This document shows, one piece after another, positions 1 to 6,142 of a DNA stretch of 8,256 nucleotides. This DNA comes from Succinivibrionaceae bacterium UBA3769 (GTDB lineage: Bacteria; Pseudomonadota; Gammaproteobacteria; Enterobacterales; Succinivibrionaceae), in the NCBI GenBank assembly GCA_002372325.1, contig DFFT01000171.1:1-8256 (forward strand), read 5' to 3'. The stretch's first letter is position 1; each line of letters opens with the position of its first letter. The notes under the pieces were generated by a model. The model was given only the letters and a program-made list of their open reading frames with translations, did not search any database and was not told the origin of the DNA. The position numbers and the translations under genes were made by a program.

Positions 1-117
1 AACGCCAACACCCTGCTCCTCATGAAGATCATGGAATCTCAGAACATTGAGGAGCGTTATATGCTCGAACTCCGCAGGCTTATGCAGGACTGTTACGCCA
101 AACTCCTGAACAGGTAA
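1..117 (+). CDS. 3' end of an unidentified gene, in the trbA position
   Basis: Frame 1 is open from the window edge to a TAA at 115-117, giving a 38-residue C-terminal fragment that ends YAKLLNR. The other two forward frames hit stops within about 16 codons. The fragment is rich in Leu, Met, Glu and Arg, looks helical, and has no transmembrane segment or recognisable motif. It is followed by a 96-bp regulatory gap and then trbB. In RP4 the gene just upstream of trbB on the same strand is the transcriptional regulator trbA, and other trb clusters can have a small DNA-binding protein nearby. A regulator is therefore a contextual guess only: no helix-turn-helix or ribbon-helix-helix can be seen in so short a piece. 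Codon content and frame support a real gene; its identity is unknown. Confidence 0.6.
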   Translation, partial: NANTLLLMKIMESQNIEERYMLELRRLMQDCYAKLLNR

Positions 118-124
118 GCGGTAG

Positions 125-137
125 TTTATCGATTAAA
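125..137. promoter_or_regulatory. Possible operator, TTTA-N5-TAAA
   Basis: TTTATCGATTAAA is a 13-bp stretch with TTTA/TAAA arms. It resembles the RP4 KorB operator (TTTAGCSGCTAAA as I recall it), agreeing at 10 of 13 positions but lacking the inner G/C dyad. It lies 15 bp upstream of the -35 box of the trb promoter. In RP4 the trbB promoter is controlled by KorB and TrbA. The resemblance is mostly in A/T positions and may be chance. Confidence 0.2.
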
Positions 138-145
138 TCTTTTGC

Positions 146-164
146 CAAAGAATTGCACTCTTTG
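146..164. promoter_or_regulatory. Dyad over the -35 box, putative repressor operator
   Basis: CAAAGA (146-151) and TCTTTG (159-164) are perfect inverted 6-bp arms separated by 7 bp, centred on base 155. The -35 hexamer TTGCAC (153-158) sits inside the spacer, so a dimeric protein bound here would block RNA polymerase. The symmetry and position are visible directly; binding by a regulator, such as the product of the upstream gene, is inference. The arms are too far from any T-run to act as a terminator. Confidence 0.4.
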
Positions 165-182
165 AAAATTTGTGCCTATAAT
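153..182 (+). promoter_or_regulatory. sigma70-type promoter of the trb operon
   Basis: The -35 element is TTGCAC (153-158), 4 of 6 to the TTGACA consensus. The -10 element is TATAAT (177-182), a perfect match, with an 18-bp spacer. A start near base 189 would give a leader of about 25 nt before the trbB ATG at 214, including its ribosome-binding site. It lies in the only gap before trbB and is the best promoter seen in the window, so it probably drives the whole trbB-to-trbJ run. A perfect -10 suggests strong activity unless repressed, which fits the dyad overlapping the -35 box. Confidence 0.7.
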
Positions 183-196
183 AGCGGCATTTTTTT

Positions 197-202
197 GAAG
201 GG
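197..202 (+). promoter_or_regulatory. Ribosome-binding site that sets the trbB start
   Basis: GAAGGG lies 11 nt before the ATG at 214. The frame is also open from a GTG at 202, but that codon overlaps the Shine-Dalgarno sequence and has no site of its own at a workable distance. The ATG at 214 is therefore the start, and it yields a 319-residue protein, the same length as RP4 TrbB. Confidence 0.6.
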
Positions 203-213
203 TGTTAATTCTT

Positions 214-1173
214 ATGTCCGGCAATTCGATCCAGCAACGCGGTATTGAGCAGTTAGAACGTGCATTAGGCAATGATATTTACCGTTTGTTAAAAAGCAAA
301 GACACGGTGGAGCTCATGCTTAATCCCGACGGTTCCCTCTGGCTGGAACAGCTCGGTTCCCGCCCCGCAAATACCGGTATTGTGGTTCCCCCTTCCCGCG
401 CCCTTCAGATCCTTCAGGTCACGGCGTCCATGCATGGCCTTGTGGTAAACGCGGACTCCCCTATTCTCGAATGCGAGTTTCCTCTGGACGGCTCCCGCTT
501 CGCTGGTCAGATCCCGCCTGTGGTTCAGGCTCCGGCGTTCACTATCCGGAAAAAAGCGGTGGCCGTGTTTTCGCTTGATGATTATGTCCGTTCCGGAATC
601 ATGTCGGAACGGCAGAAGGAAATCATTTGCGGGGCGGTGCGGGAACACAAAAACATCCTCGTTATCGGCGGCACCGGTTCCGGAAAAACCACGCTTATCA
701 ATGCGGTTATTCAGGAAATGGTGGATCAGAATCCTCTGGAAAGGATTGTCATCATGGAGGATACCGGCGAAATTCAGTGCTCCGCGGAAAACTTCGTGCA
801 GCTTCATACTTCTCCTGCCGCTTCCATGTCCGCCCTTCTCAAAACCACGCTCCGCATGAGGCCGGATCGCATTCTGGTGGGCGAGGTACGCGGCGCGGAG
901 GCTCTCGATCTCTTAATGGCGTGGAATACCGGACACGAAGGCGGCGCCGCCACGGTTCACGCCAATAATCCCCGGGCCGCCCTTGATCGCGTCGCCATGA
1001 TGGTCTCCATGGCCCGGGATTACCCGAAACCTATTGAACCCCTCATTGGCGAGGTCTGCTCCTATATCATCCATATCGGACGCATGGGCTCCTCCCGGAA
1101 AATTCTTTCGATTCTGAAGGTCTCCGGCTTTCGCAACGGGGATTACCTTGCGGAGGAGCTTGGAAGTTCCTGA
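214..1173 (+). CDS. trbB: TrbB, VirB11-type traffic ATPase of the conjugative T4SS
   Basis: TrbB is the hexameric cytoplasmic secretion ATPase at the inner-membrane base of the mating channel, needed for pilus biogenesis and DNA transfer. The 319-residue product has an N-terminal domain (about residues 1-130) and a C-terminal RecA-like domain. Visible motifs are the Walker A loop GGTGSGKTT (152-160), the Asp box region EDTGE (182-186), the Walker B region DRILVGEVRG (218-227), and the His box with H241 in TGHEGG and H249 in TVHAN. All key residues are intact and the length equals RP4 TrbB. It has no signal peptide or membrane span, as expected for a cytoplasmic protein. It is the first gene after the operon promoter, and a 66-bp gap separates it from trbC. 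The only serious alternative is a related VirB11-family ATPase of another system, which the trbC-trbJ neighbours exclude. Confidence 0.97.
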   Translation: MSGNSIQQRGIEQLERALGNDIYRLLKSKDTVELMLNPDGSLWLEQLGSRPANTGIVVPPSRALQILQVTASMHGLVVNADSPILECEFPLDGSRFAGQIPPVVQAPAFTIRKKAVAVFSLDDYVRSGIMSERQKEIICGAVREHKNILVIGGTGSGKTTLINAVIQEMVDQNPLERIVIMEDTGEIQCSAENFVQLHTSPAASMSALLKTTLRMRPDRILVGEVRGAEALDLLMAWNTGHEGGAATVHANNPRAALDRVAMMVSMARDYPKPIEPLIGEVCSYIIHIGRMGSSRKILSILKVSGFRNGDYLAEELGSS

Positions 1174-1239
1174 TTCGCCCGGGGGCTGATTTTTTTGTTT
1201 TTGTTTGTTGTTGTTTAGTTCTCAAGGAGTTTATTTATC
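1174..1239 (+). other. T-rich gap upstream of the pilin gene
   Basis: This 66-bp gap is the largest inside the operon. It contains a short GC element (GCCCGGGGGC, 1178-1187) followed by a T/G tract (about 1190-1217), then the trbC ribosome-binding site. The GC element could form only a 3-4 bp stem, too weak for a convincing terminator despite the T tract after it. The gap may tune expression of the pilin relative to trbB, but no -10/-35 pair convinced me. Confidence 0.3.
1224..1229 (+). promoter_or_regulatory. Strong ribosome-binding site of trbC
   Basis: AAGGAG lies 10 nt before the ATG at 1240 and is followed by an A/T-rich unstructured spacer. A strong site suits a pilin, the most abundant component of the machine. 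It confirms the start that yields a complete signal peptide. Confidence 0.6.
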
Positions 1240-1596
1240 ATGAATATTAAGACCCTTATGCTGTTTGTGCTGGCTCTTGCTGTTTCAGGCTTTGCCGATC
1301 CTGCCTTTGCCACCGATCTCCCGTGGGAGGACGGCCTTAAAACCGTGAAGGAAAGTCTTACCGGCCCTGTGGCTACTGCTTTGGCCATTATCGGCATGGT
1401 GGGCGCCGGAGCGATGCTGATTTTCGGAGGCGAGATCTCGGGATTCCTGAAATCGGTCTGCTACATGGTGCTCGTGGTAGCATTCCTCATTTCCGGTTCA
1501 TCTCTTCTGGAAGTCTTTACCGGCAAGAAGGATAACGCCACCGGGGCCGTGATCACATACGTTGTCCCGGATCATCACGTTATCGCCCTTTCCTGA
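1240..1596 (+). CDS. trbC: TrbC, conjugative pilin precursor (VirB2 family)
   Basis: The 118-residue product is the prepilin, exported to the inner membrane and assembled into the conjugative pilus. A signal peptide covers residues 1-24, with a Lys at position 4, a hydrophobic core and a cleavage site at AFA|TD. The mature part has the family signature LTGPVATALAIIGMV (40-54), a first hydrophobic helix (about 43-62), the FGGE turn (62-65), and a second hydrophobic helix (about 70-90). RP4 TrbC is cut at its C-terminus, loses a further AEIA tetrapeptide, and is cyclised by TraF to a 78-residue ring ending in Gly. Here G102 is followed by AVIT and a 12-residue tail, and residues 25-102 are exactly 78. 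That maturation route is inferred from RP4. The tail is shorter than the 27 residues removed in RP4. No TraF-like cyclase lies in the window. Confidence 0.93.
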   Translation: MNIKTLMLFVLALAVSGFADPAFATDLPWEDGLKTVKESLTGPVATALAIIGMVGAGAMLIFGGEISGFLKSVCYMVLVVAFLISGSSLLEVFTGKKDNATGAVITYVVPDHHVIALS

Positions 1597-1600
1597 TTGC

Positions 1601-1604
1601 GGAG
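1601..1604 (+). promoter_or_regulatory. Ribosome-binding site that sets the trbD start
   Basis: GGAG lies 11 nt before the ATG at 1616. The frame is also open upstream to a TTG at 1562 inside trbC, but the 18 codons between them do not resemble TrbD and have no better initiation signal. The ATG at 1616 places GGDRE at residues 16-20, close to its place in RP4 TrbD. Confidence 0.5.
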
Positions 1605-1615
1605 TCCTGGCAGCT

Positions 1616-1987
1616 ATGATCACCGTTCATCGGTCATGCAATCGGGTTTCGGATTTCCTCGGCGGGGATCGGGAAATCGTAATGTCAGCGATGGTCATAG
1701 CAGCTACGCTGATACTCCTTGTCCCGAATGCGGTTTCTGTGTCATTCGGGCTTTGTCTCTGGTTCTTCGCCCTCTTTGCCACCCGTCTTATGCGGAAGTC
1801 CGATCCTCTCATGAAGGAGACCTATCTCCGCTATATCCGGTACGCTCCGTACTATTCCGCCAAAACCAGCGCTTTTGTTTATGAGCCGGAAACGGCAAAG
1901 GAAAAAGCTCTGGCGCTGTTACGGAAGTCCCGGAGCAGAAAGGGGGCTTTGAACGTGAGTATGCGGGAAGGATCCGGAAATGATTGA
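1616..1987 (+). CDS. trbD: TrbD, VirB3-family inner-membrane T4SS subunit
   Basis: This 123-residue membrane protein is the VirB3 equivalent, which associates with the VirB4-type ATPase (TrbE here) in the inner-membrane complex. Visible features are the family motif GGDRE (16-20), two adjacent hydrophobic segments (about 21-37 and 42-58), the basic turn TRLMRKSDP (56-64), and the Tyr/Arg-rich block YLRYIRYAPYYSA (70-82), which matches the YLRHRRYKQYYPA-type block of TrbD proteins as I recall it. It starts 19 bp after trbC and its last 8 bp overlap trbE. The last 30 or so residues (KEKALALLRKSRSRK and beyond) are basic and extend past the usual TrbD end (RP4 TrbD about 103 aa). That stretch also carries the trbE ribosome-binding site. 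Confidence 0.92.
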   Translation: MITVHRSCNRVSDFLGGDREIVMSAMVIAATLILLVPNAVSVSFGLCLWFFALFATRLMRKSDPLMKETYLRYIRYAPYYSAKTSAFVYEPETAKEKALALLRKSRSRKGALNVSMREGSGND

Positions 1988-4529
1988 GTTCTATTACGTC
2001 ATTGTGTTCTTCTTTGCTCTCGTGGGCTTTGCCTTTATTTTTGTTCTGGCGGAGCTTATTGTGAGAACGTCCTCCTCGGAGAAGCTCAGCACCCACCGGA
2101 GCAAGAAGAAGGGGTTTTCGGATTTGCTTAATTATGCCGCTCTCGTGGAGGACGGCATCGTTCTCGGCAAGGACGGGAGCCTTTCGGCGTCGTTTTATTA
2201 CACCTGCGGCGATACGGACAGCGCTTCTCAGGAAGAACGGGATGCCTTCGCAAACTACATCAATGCCGCAGTCCTGTCTCTCGGGGACGGCTGGATTCTG
2301 CACCTTGATGCCGTCCGGGAGGAGTCTCAGAAGTATGAAGGGCCGGAACGCTCGTTTTTTCCGGATCCGGTAACCCGGGCCATAGACGAGGAACGGAGAC
2401 GGTTCTTTAACGACCGGGGCCTCATGTTTGAGTCCTATTTCGTCCTCACGATTACCTATCTGCCGCCGAAACTGGCCACTCAGAAGTTTATCGAGATCAT
2501 GTACACCGATTCCGATACTGAAAAACGCCATCGGGCTGACGAGATCCTCGCGAAGTTCAAAAATGACTTGAATGCCCTGATAAGCAGGCTCTCTCTCGGG
2601 ATCCCCACCCTGAAAAGACTTCATGCCTATACGGTTTATGACGATGCCGAAAGACCGGAAACCTATGATGACGAGCTGGCCTTTATCAATTTCTGCATCA
2701 CGGGTTCCCTTTCTGCCGTCAGGATCCCCGCTAATCCTTTCTTCCTCGATTCCGTGCTGGGGGGACATGATTTCTATTCCGGCGTGATCCCGAAAATCGG
2801 TGATAAGTTTATTCAGTGCGTCGCCATTGACGGGTTTCCGCTGCAAAGCTACGCCGGAATTCTGAATTCCCTTGCCTGCCTTTCCTGTTCCTGCCGCTGG
2901 AACACCAGATTCATATTTCTGGATCAGCATGTTGCTCTGGCCGAGATCAAGAAGCACCGCCGGAAATGGAAGCAGAAGGAAAGGGGGCTCCTCGCTCAGC
3001 TCTTTAATCTTCCGACTTCGACCATAAATCAGGACGCCGTGGCCATGACGGAGGATGCCGATGCCTTCTCCGCGGAGATAAGCTCGGATCTCGCCGGGGC
3101 CGGTTACTACACCTCGGTGATCGTGCTCATGCACCATGATCGGAAGACGCTGCAAAATGAGGCTCTGGAGGTGGCAAAGGCCATCGGGAGACTTGGGTTT
3201 TCAGCACGGATTGAGAGCGTCAACAACATTGAAGCTTATCTCGGAAGCCTCCCTTCCAACGGCACCTGCAATATCAGGCGCCCTCTCATAAACACTTTGA
3301 ATTTTGCTCATGCCATCCCGTCCTCGTCGCCCTGGGCGGGAGATCCCGCGGCGCCCTGCCCGTTTTATCCCAAGGATTCTCCGGTGCTCATGCACTGCGT
3401 TACCTCGGGAGGAACCCCTTTCCGGCTTAACCTTCATTACGGGGATCTGGGACACACATTCATCCTTGGCCCTACCGGTTCCGGAAAATCCACCCTGCTG
3501 GCGACTCTGGCAGCTCAGTTCCGCCGTTATCCCGGGATGACCATATTCAGCTTTGACAAGGGCATGAGCCTCTACTGTCTCTGCGAAGCCGCAGGAGGGC
3601 TGCATTATGAAATTGCCGCGGAATCCTCGGATCTCAGGTTCTGTCCCCTTAAATATCTGGAAACGGCAAATGAAAGAGCCTGGGCCGCGGAGTGGACTGC
3701 CGCCATTTTCGAGCTTAACGGGATCGCCCTCACGCCGGAAAAGCGTTCTGAGATCGCTAATGCCCTGAATACCATGCACGAGAACGGCGAAACCACCTTC
3801 TCCGCCTTTTATACCGCTCTTCAGGACATGGATCTCCGGGCGGCCCTGAACGACTACATCGGGGAATCTGCGGGAGGTCTCATGCTGGACGCGGACAGCG
3901 ACAGTCTTTCCCTGAGCTCCTTCACGGTGTTTGAGATCGAAGAGCTCATGAACCTTAATGACCGGTTCCGTATCCCGGTGCTTCTGTATCTCTTTAAGAG
4001 GATTCAGGACAATCTCCGGGGACAGCCTGCCGTCATTATGCTGGACGAAGCATGGCTCATGCTGTCAAACCCGGTTTTCCGGGAAAAGATCCGGGAATGG
4101 CTCAAGGTGCTTCGCAAGGCCAACTGCGCTGTTATTCTGGCGACGCAGTCCGTTCAGGATGCGGAGGATTCCGGCATTCTCGGAGTTATCAACGAATCCT
4201 GTCCCACCAAGATCTTCCTGCCCAATCCCGCAGCCCGGGACAACGAACAGGTGAAGGAGCTTTATCGCTCCCTCGGTCTCAGCGATACGCAAATCGGCAT
4301 CATCGCCAACGCCGTTCCGAAGCTCGAGTATTACTTCGCAAGCCCGAAGGGAAAACGGCTCTTCAGCCTTGCTCTGGAAAAGCTCGCCCTTTCCTTTGTT
4401 GCCGTTTCTGATAAGCCGACTATAAGGCGGATCCGGGAGCTTAAGGAAAGATACGGCGATGACTGGGTGCGGAAATATCTTGAATACAAAGGCATTGATT
4501 TAGGGAGTTACGAAAATGTTCAGTCATGA
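1980..4529 (+). CDS. trbE: TrbE, VirB4-type conjugation ATPase
   Basis: TrbE is the large ATPase of the mating machine, bound to the inner membrane, and is thought to energise pilin extraction and channel assembly. The 849-residue protein (RP4 TrbE about 852) has an N-terminal hydrophobic helix (about 5-27), a CagE/TrbE/VirB N-terminal domain (roughly 180-400), and a C-terminal RecA-like domain. Motifs seen are Walker A GPTGSGKST (497-505), Walker B LDEAW (688-692) preceded by VIM, and the LATQS motif (720-724). All catalytic residues are present, so it should be active. The start ATG overlaps the end of trbD by 8 bp and has AAGGA at 1968-1972, 7 nt upstream. Its 3' end overlaps trbF by 14 bp, suggesting translational coupling. 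The domain order and neighbours separate it from the TraG/VirD4 coupling protein. Confidence 0.97.
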   Translation: MIEFYYVIVFFFALVGFAFIFVLAELIVRTSSSEKLSTHRSKKKGFSDLLNYAALVEDGIVLGKDGSLSASFYYTCGDTDSASQEERDAFANYINAAVLSLGDGWILHLDAVREESQKYEGPERSFFPDPVTRAIDEERRRFFNDRGLMFESYFVLTITYLPPKLATQKFIEIMYTDSDTEKRHRADEILAKFKNDLNALISRLSLGIPTLKRLHAYTVYDDAERPETYDDELAFINFCITGSLSAVRIPANPFFLDSVLGGHDFYSGVIPKIGDKFIQCVAIDGFPLQSYAGILNSLACLSCSCRWNTRFIFLDQHVALAEIKKHRRKWKQKERGLLAQLFNLPTSTINQDAVAMTEDADAFSAEISSDLAGAGYYTSVIVLMHHDRKTLQNEALEVAKAIGRLGFSARIESVNNIEAYLGSLPSNGTCNIRRPLINTLNFAHAIPSSSPWAGDPAAPCPFYPKDSPVLMHCVTSGGTPFRLNLHYGDLGHTFILGPTGSGKSTLLATLAAQFRRYPGMTIFSFDKGMSLYCLCEAAGGLHYEIAAESSDLRFCPLKYLETANERAWAAEWTAAIFELNGIALTPEKRSEIANALNTMHENGETTFSAFYTALQDMDLRAALNDYIGESAGGLMLDADSDSLSLSSFTVFEIEELMNLNDRFRIPVLLYLFKRIQDNLRGQPAVIMLDEAWLMLSNPVFREKIREWLKVLRKANCAVILATQSVQDAEDSGILGVINESCPTKIFLPNPAARDNEQVKELYRSLGLSDTQIGIIANAVPKLEYYFASPKGKRLFSLALEKLALSFVAVSDKPTIRRIRELKERYGDDWVRKYLEYKGIDLGSYENVQS

Positions 4530-5247
4530 CCGCAGAATTGAAATTGCCGAAACGGAAACCGACGTCAGCGAAGCCGTGTCGAACCGGAATCCGTATCTTT
4601 CGGCCCGCCGGACATGGAACGACTATATCAGCAGTCAGGTGGCCCTGAGAAAGCTCTGGCAGATTGTGGCCTTCGGCTCTCTCATGAGCACCCTTTTAGC
4701 CGTTGCCGGAGTGATTTACTTTGCCAGTCAGAACCACTTCATCCCTTATGTGGTCAGGGTTGACAATCTGGGACGGGTGGCCTTTGACGAGGTTATGAAG
4801 CCGGTCAGAAACAACGATCCCCGGATTATCAATCTCATGATCAGCGATTTTGTAACCGCGTCCCGCACCGTGGTTTTTGACGGGCAGATGCAGGCTAAGC
4901 TCATTGACTCGGTGTATGCCAAGATGCTGAAAACCGATCCCGCCTACCAGAAAATGACGGATCTCTATATGCCCCGGGATCCTTCGCAGTCCGTGATGGA
5001 GCTTACCAAAAAGATCAGCCGCAATGTCACGGTGTACGCCATTCTGCCCATTACCGATCAGACCTACAGCGTGGAATGGAACGAGGTTACCCGCGACACT
5101 ACGGGCAAACGTATTTCCGACCTGATTTACAAGGGGACTGTGCAGATTAAGTTTCTTGATAACCAGAAGGCCAGTTTCGAGTCAGTCATGAAAAACCCCA
5201 TCGGCCTTTATGTCATCGATTTCTCATACCAGAAGATTTCAAAATAA
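4516..5247 (+). CDS. trbF: TrbF, VirB8-family inner-membrane scaffold
   Basis: TrbF is the VirB8 equivalent, a bitopic inner-membrane protein whose periplasmic domain contacts other core subunits and helps nucleate the complex. The 243-residue product has a cytoplasmic N-terminus bearing the family block NPYLSARRTWNDYISSQ (25-41), one transmembrane helix (about 48-70), then FIPYVVRVD (75-83) leading into the periplasmic NTF2-like domain, which fills the rest and ends at FSYQKISK. RP4 TrbF is about 20 residues longer. The start lies 14 bp inside the end of trbE, with GGGAG at 4503-4507, 8 nt upstream. The gene ends in two consecutive TAA codons (5245-5250). trbG follows 16 bp later. Confidence 0.95.
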   Translation: MFSHDRRIEIAETETDVSEAVSNRNPYLSARRTWNDYISSQVALRKLWQIVAFGSLMSTLLAVAGVIYFASQNHFIPYVVRVDNLGRVAFDEVMKPVRNNDPRIINLMISDFVTASRTVVFDGQMQAKLIDSVYAKMLKTDPAYQKMTDLYMPRDPSQSVMELTKKISRNVTVYAILPITDQTYSVEWNEVTRDTTGKRISDLIYKGTVQIKFLDNQKASFESVMKNPIGLYVIDFSYQKISK

Positions 5248-5263
5248 TAACGGAGAGTTTGCA

Positions 5264-6142
5264 ATGAAAAAAATGCTGCTTCCTTTGCTTATGCTGGCCG
5301 CTTCGGCTGCTCCGGCATGGGCGCTGGACGATATGGATTATTATGTCGGGGATGCTCCCGAAATTGAGCTTACCGATAACGAGATCAAGGCTCTGGCCCT
5401 GTCTCAGAAGATCGAAACCCGGGCGGGGATCCCTCCTTCCGAGGGCGAGAACGGCTATGTGGTTTACGTTTACGGCGCCCAGAAAACTTCCGTGGTCTGC
5501 GCCCTGCTCCGGGTCTGCGACATTGCATTGCAGCCGGGGGAAGTGGTTTCGTCAATATACCTCGGGGACTCCGCTCGCTGGGAAACTGAACCCGCCATTG
5601 TGGGAGAAGGTTATTCCGCGGTGGAGCACGTGCTTCTTAAGCCCTTGGACGTCGGGCTTAAAACCAACATGGTCTTAACCACCAACCGCCGGATCTACCA
5701 TATCAATCTTGTCTCCACCAGATCTGACTATATGCCTCAGGTTTCCTTCGTTTATCCGGAGGAGGCTCTGGCGAAGTTCATGGCCAAGAAGGAGGCAAAA
5801 ACGGCAGAAAGGGAAAGAAATACGCTGCCCTCCGGAGATTATCTGGCCAATCTCGATTTTGAGTATCAGATCGAAGGGGATCATGTGTCCTGGAGTCCGG
5901 CCCGGGTTTACAACGACGGCAGGAAAACCGTAATAGAAATGCCCAAGGAGGTGGCGGTGTCCGAGGCTCCCGCTTTCTTGGTTACCCGTTTCTCCAAGGA
6001 TTCGTCCAACGTGGATCAGCTGGTTAACTACCGCATGAGCGAAGGCCGCTACATCATAGACGCGGTGTTTTATGAGGGCGAGCTTATCGCAGGTGTGGGT
6101 TCAGACCAGAAGAAGGTCATTATCCGGAGAACAAAGCCATGA
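5264..6142 (+). CDS. trbG: TrbG, VirB9-family periplasmic/outer-membrane core subunit
   Basis: TrbG is the VirB9 equivalent that, with TrbI and the lipoprotein TrbH, forms the envelope-spanning core channel. The 292-residue product (RP4 297) starts with a signal peptide MKKMLLPLLMLAASAAPAWA cut after A20. The N-terminal domain contains VCALLRVCDIALQPGE (78-93), the conserved VirB9 segment. Its two cysteines, C79 and C85, are the right distance apart for a periplasmic disulfide. A charged helical linker (KFMAKKEAKTAERERN) precedes the C-terminal beta domain with VYNDGRKTVIEMP. The frame is open further upstream to an ATG at 5210 inside trbF. I chose 5264 because GGAG lies 8 nt before it and the signal peptide starts there. 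The last 4 bp overlap trbH (ATGA). Confidence 0.95.
   Translation: MKKMLLPLLMLAASAAPAWALDDMDYYVGDAPEIELTDNEIKALALSQKIETRAGIPPSEGENGYVVYVYGAQKTSVVCALLRVCDIALQPGEVVSSIYLGDSARWETEPAIVGEGYSAVEHVLLKPLDVGLKTNMVLTTNRRIYHINLVSTRSDYMPQVSFVYPEEALAKFMAKKEAKTAERERNTLPSGDYLANLDFEYQIEGDHVSWSPARVYNDGRKTVIEMPKEVAVSEAPAFLVTRFSKDSSNVDQLVNYRMSEGRYIIDAVFYEGELIAGVGSDQKKVIIRRTKP

Noticed and set aside
673..687. 15-bp identity between trbB (673-687) and trbE (3474-3488)
   Set aside because: Both segments encode the TGSGK Walker A loop. The same motif and codon preference explain the match, so it is not a repeat or recombination site.
289..807. 172-codon open frame on the minus strand opposite trbB
   Set aside because: It is fully inside trbB, which has all its motifs intact. 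No independent promoter or ribosome-binding site was seen.
1178..1197. Possible rho-independent terminator after trbB (GCCCGGGGGC then T tract)
   Set aside because: The stem is only 3-4 bp with too small a loop, and terminating here would cut off the rest of an otherwise continuous operon.
1809..3155. 448-codon open frame on the minus strand
   Set aside because: It lies wholly opposite trbD and trbE, whose families are clear. The translation is rich in Arg, Gly and His with no motif, as expected of an antisense shadow in biased-codon DNA.
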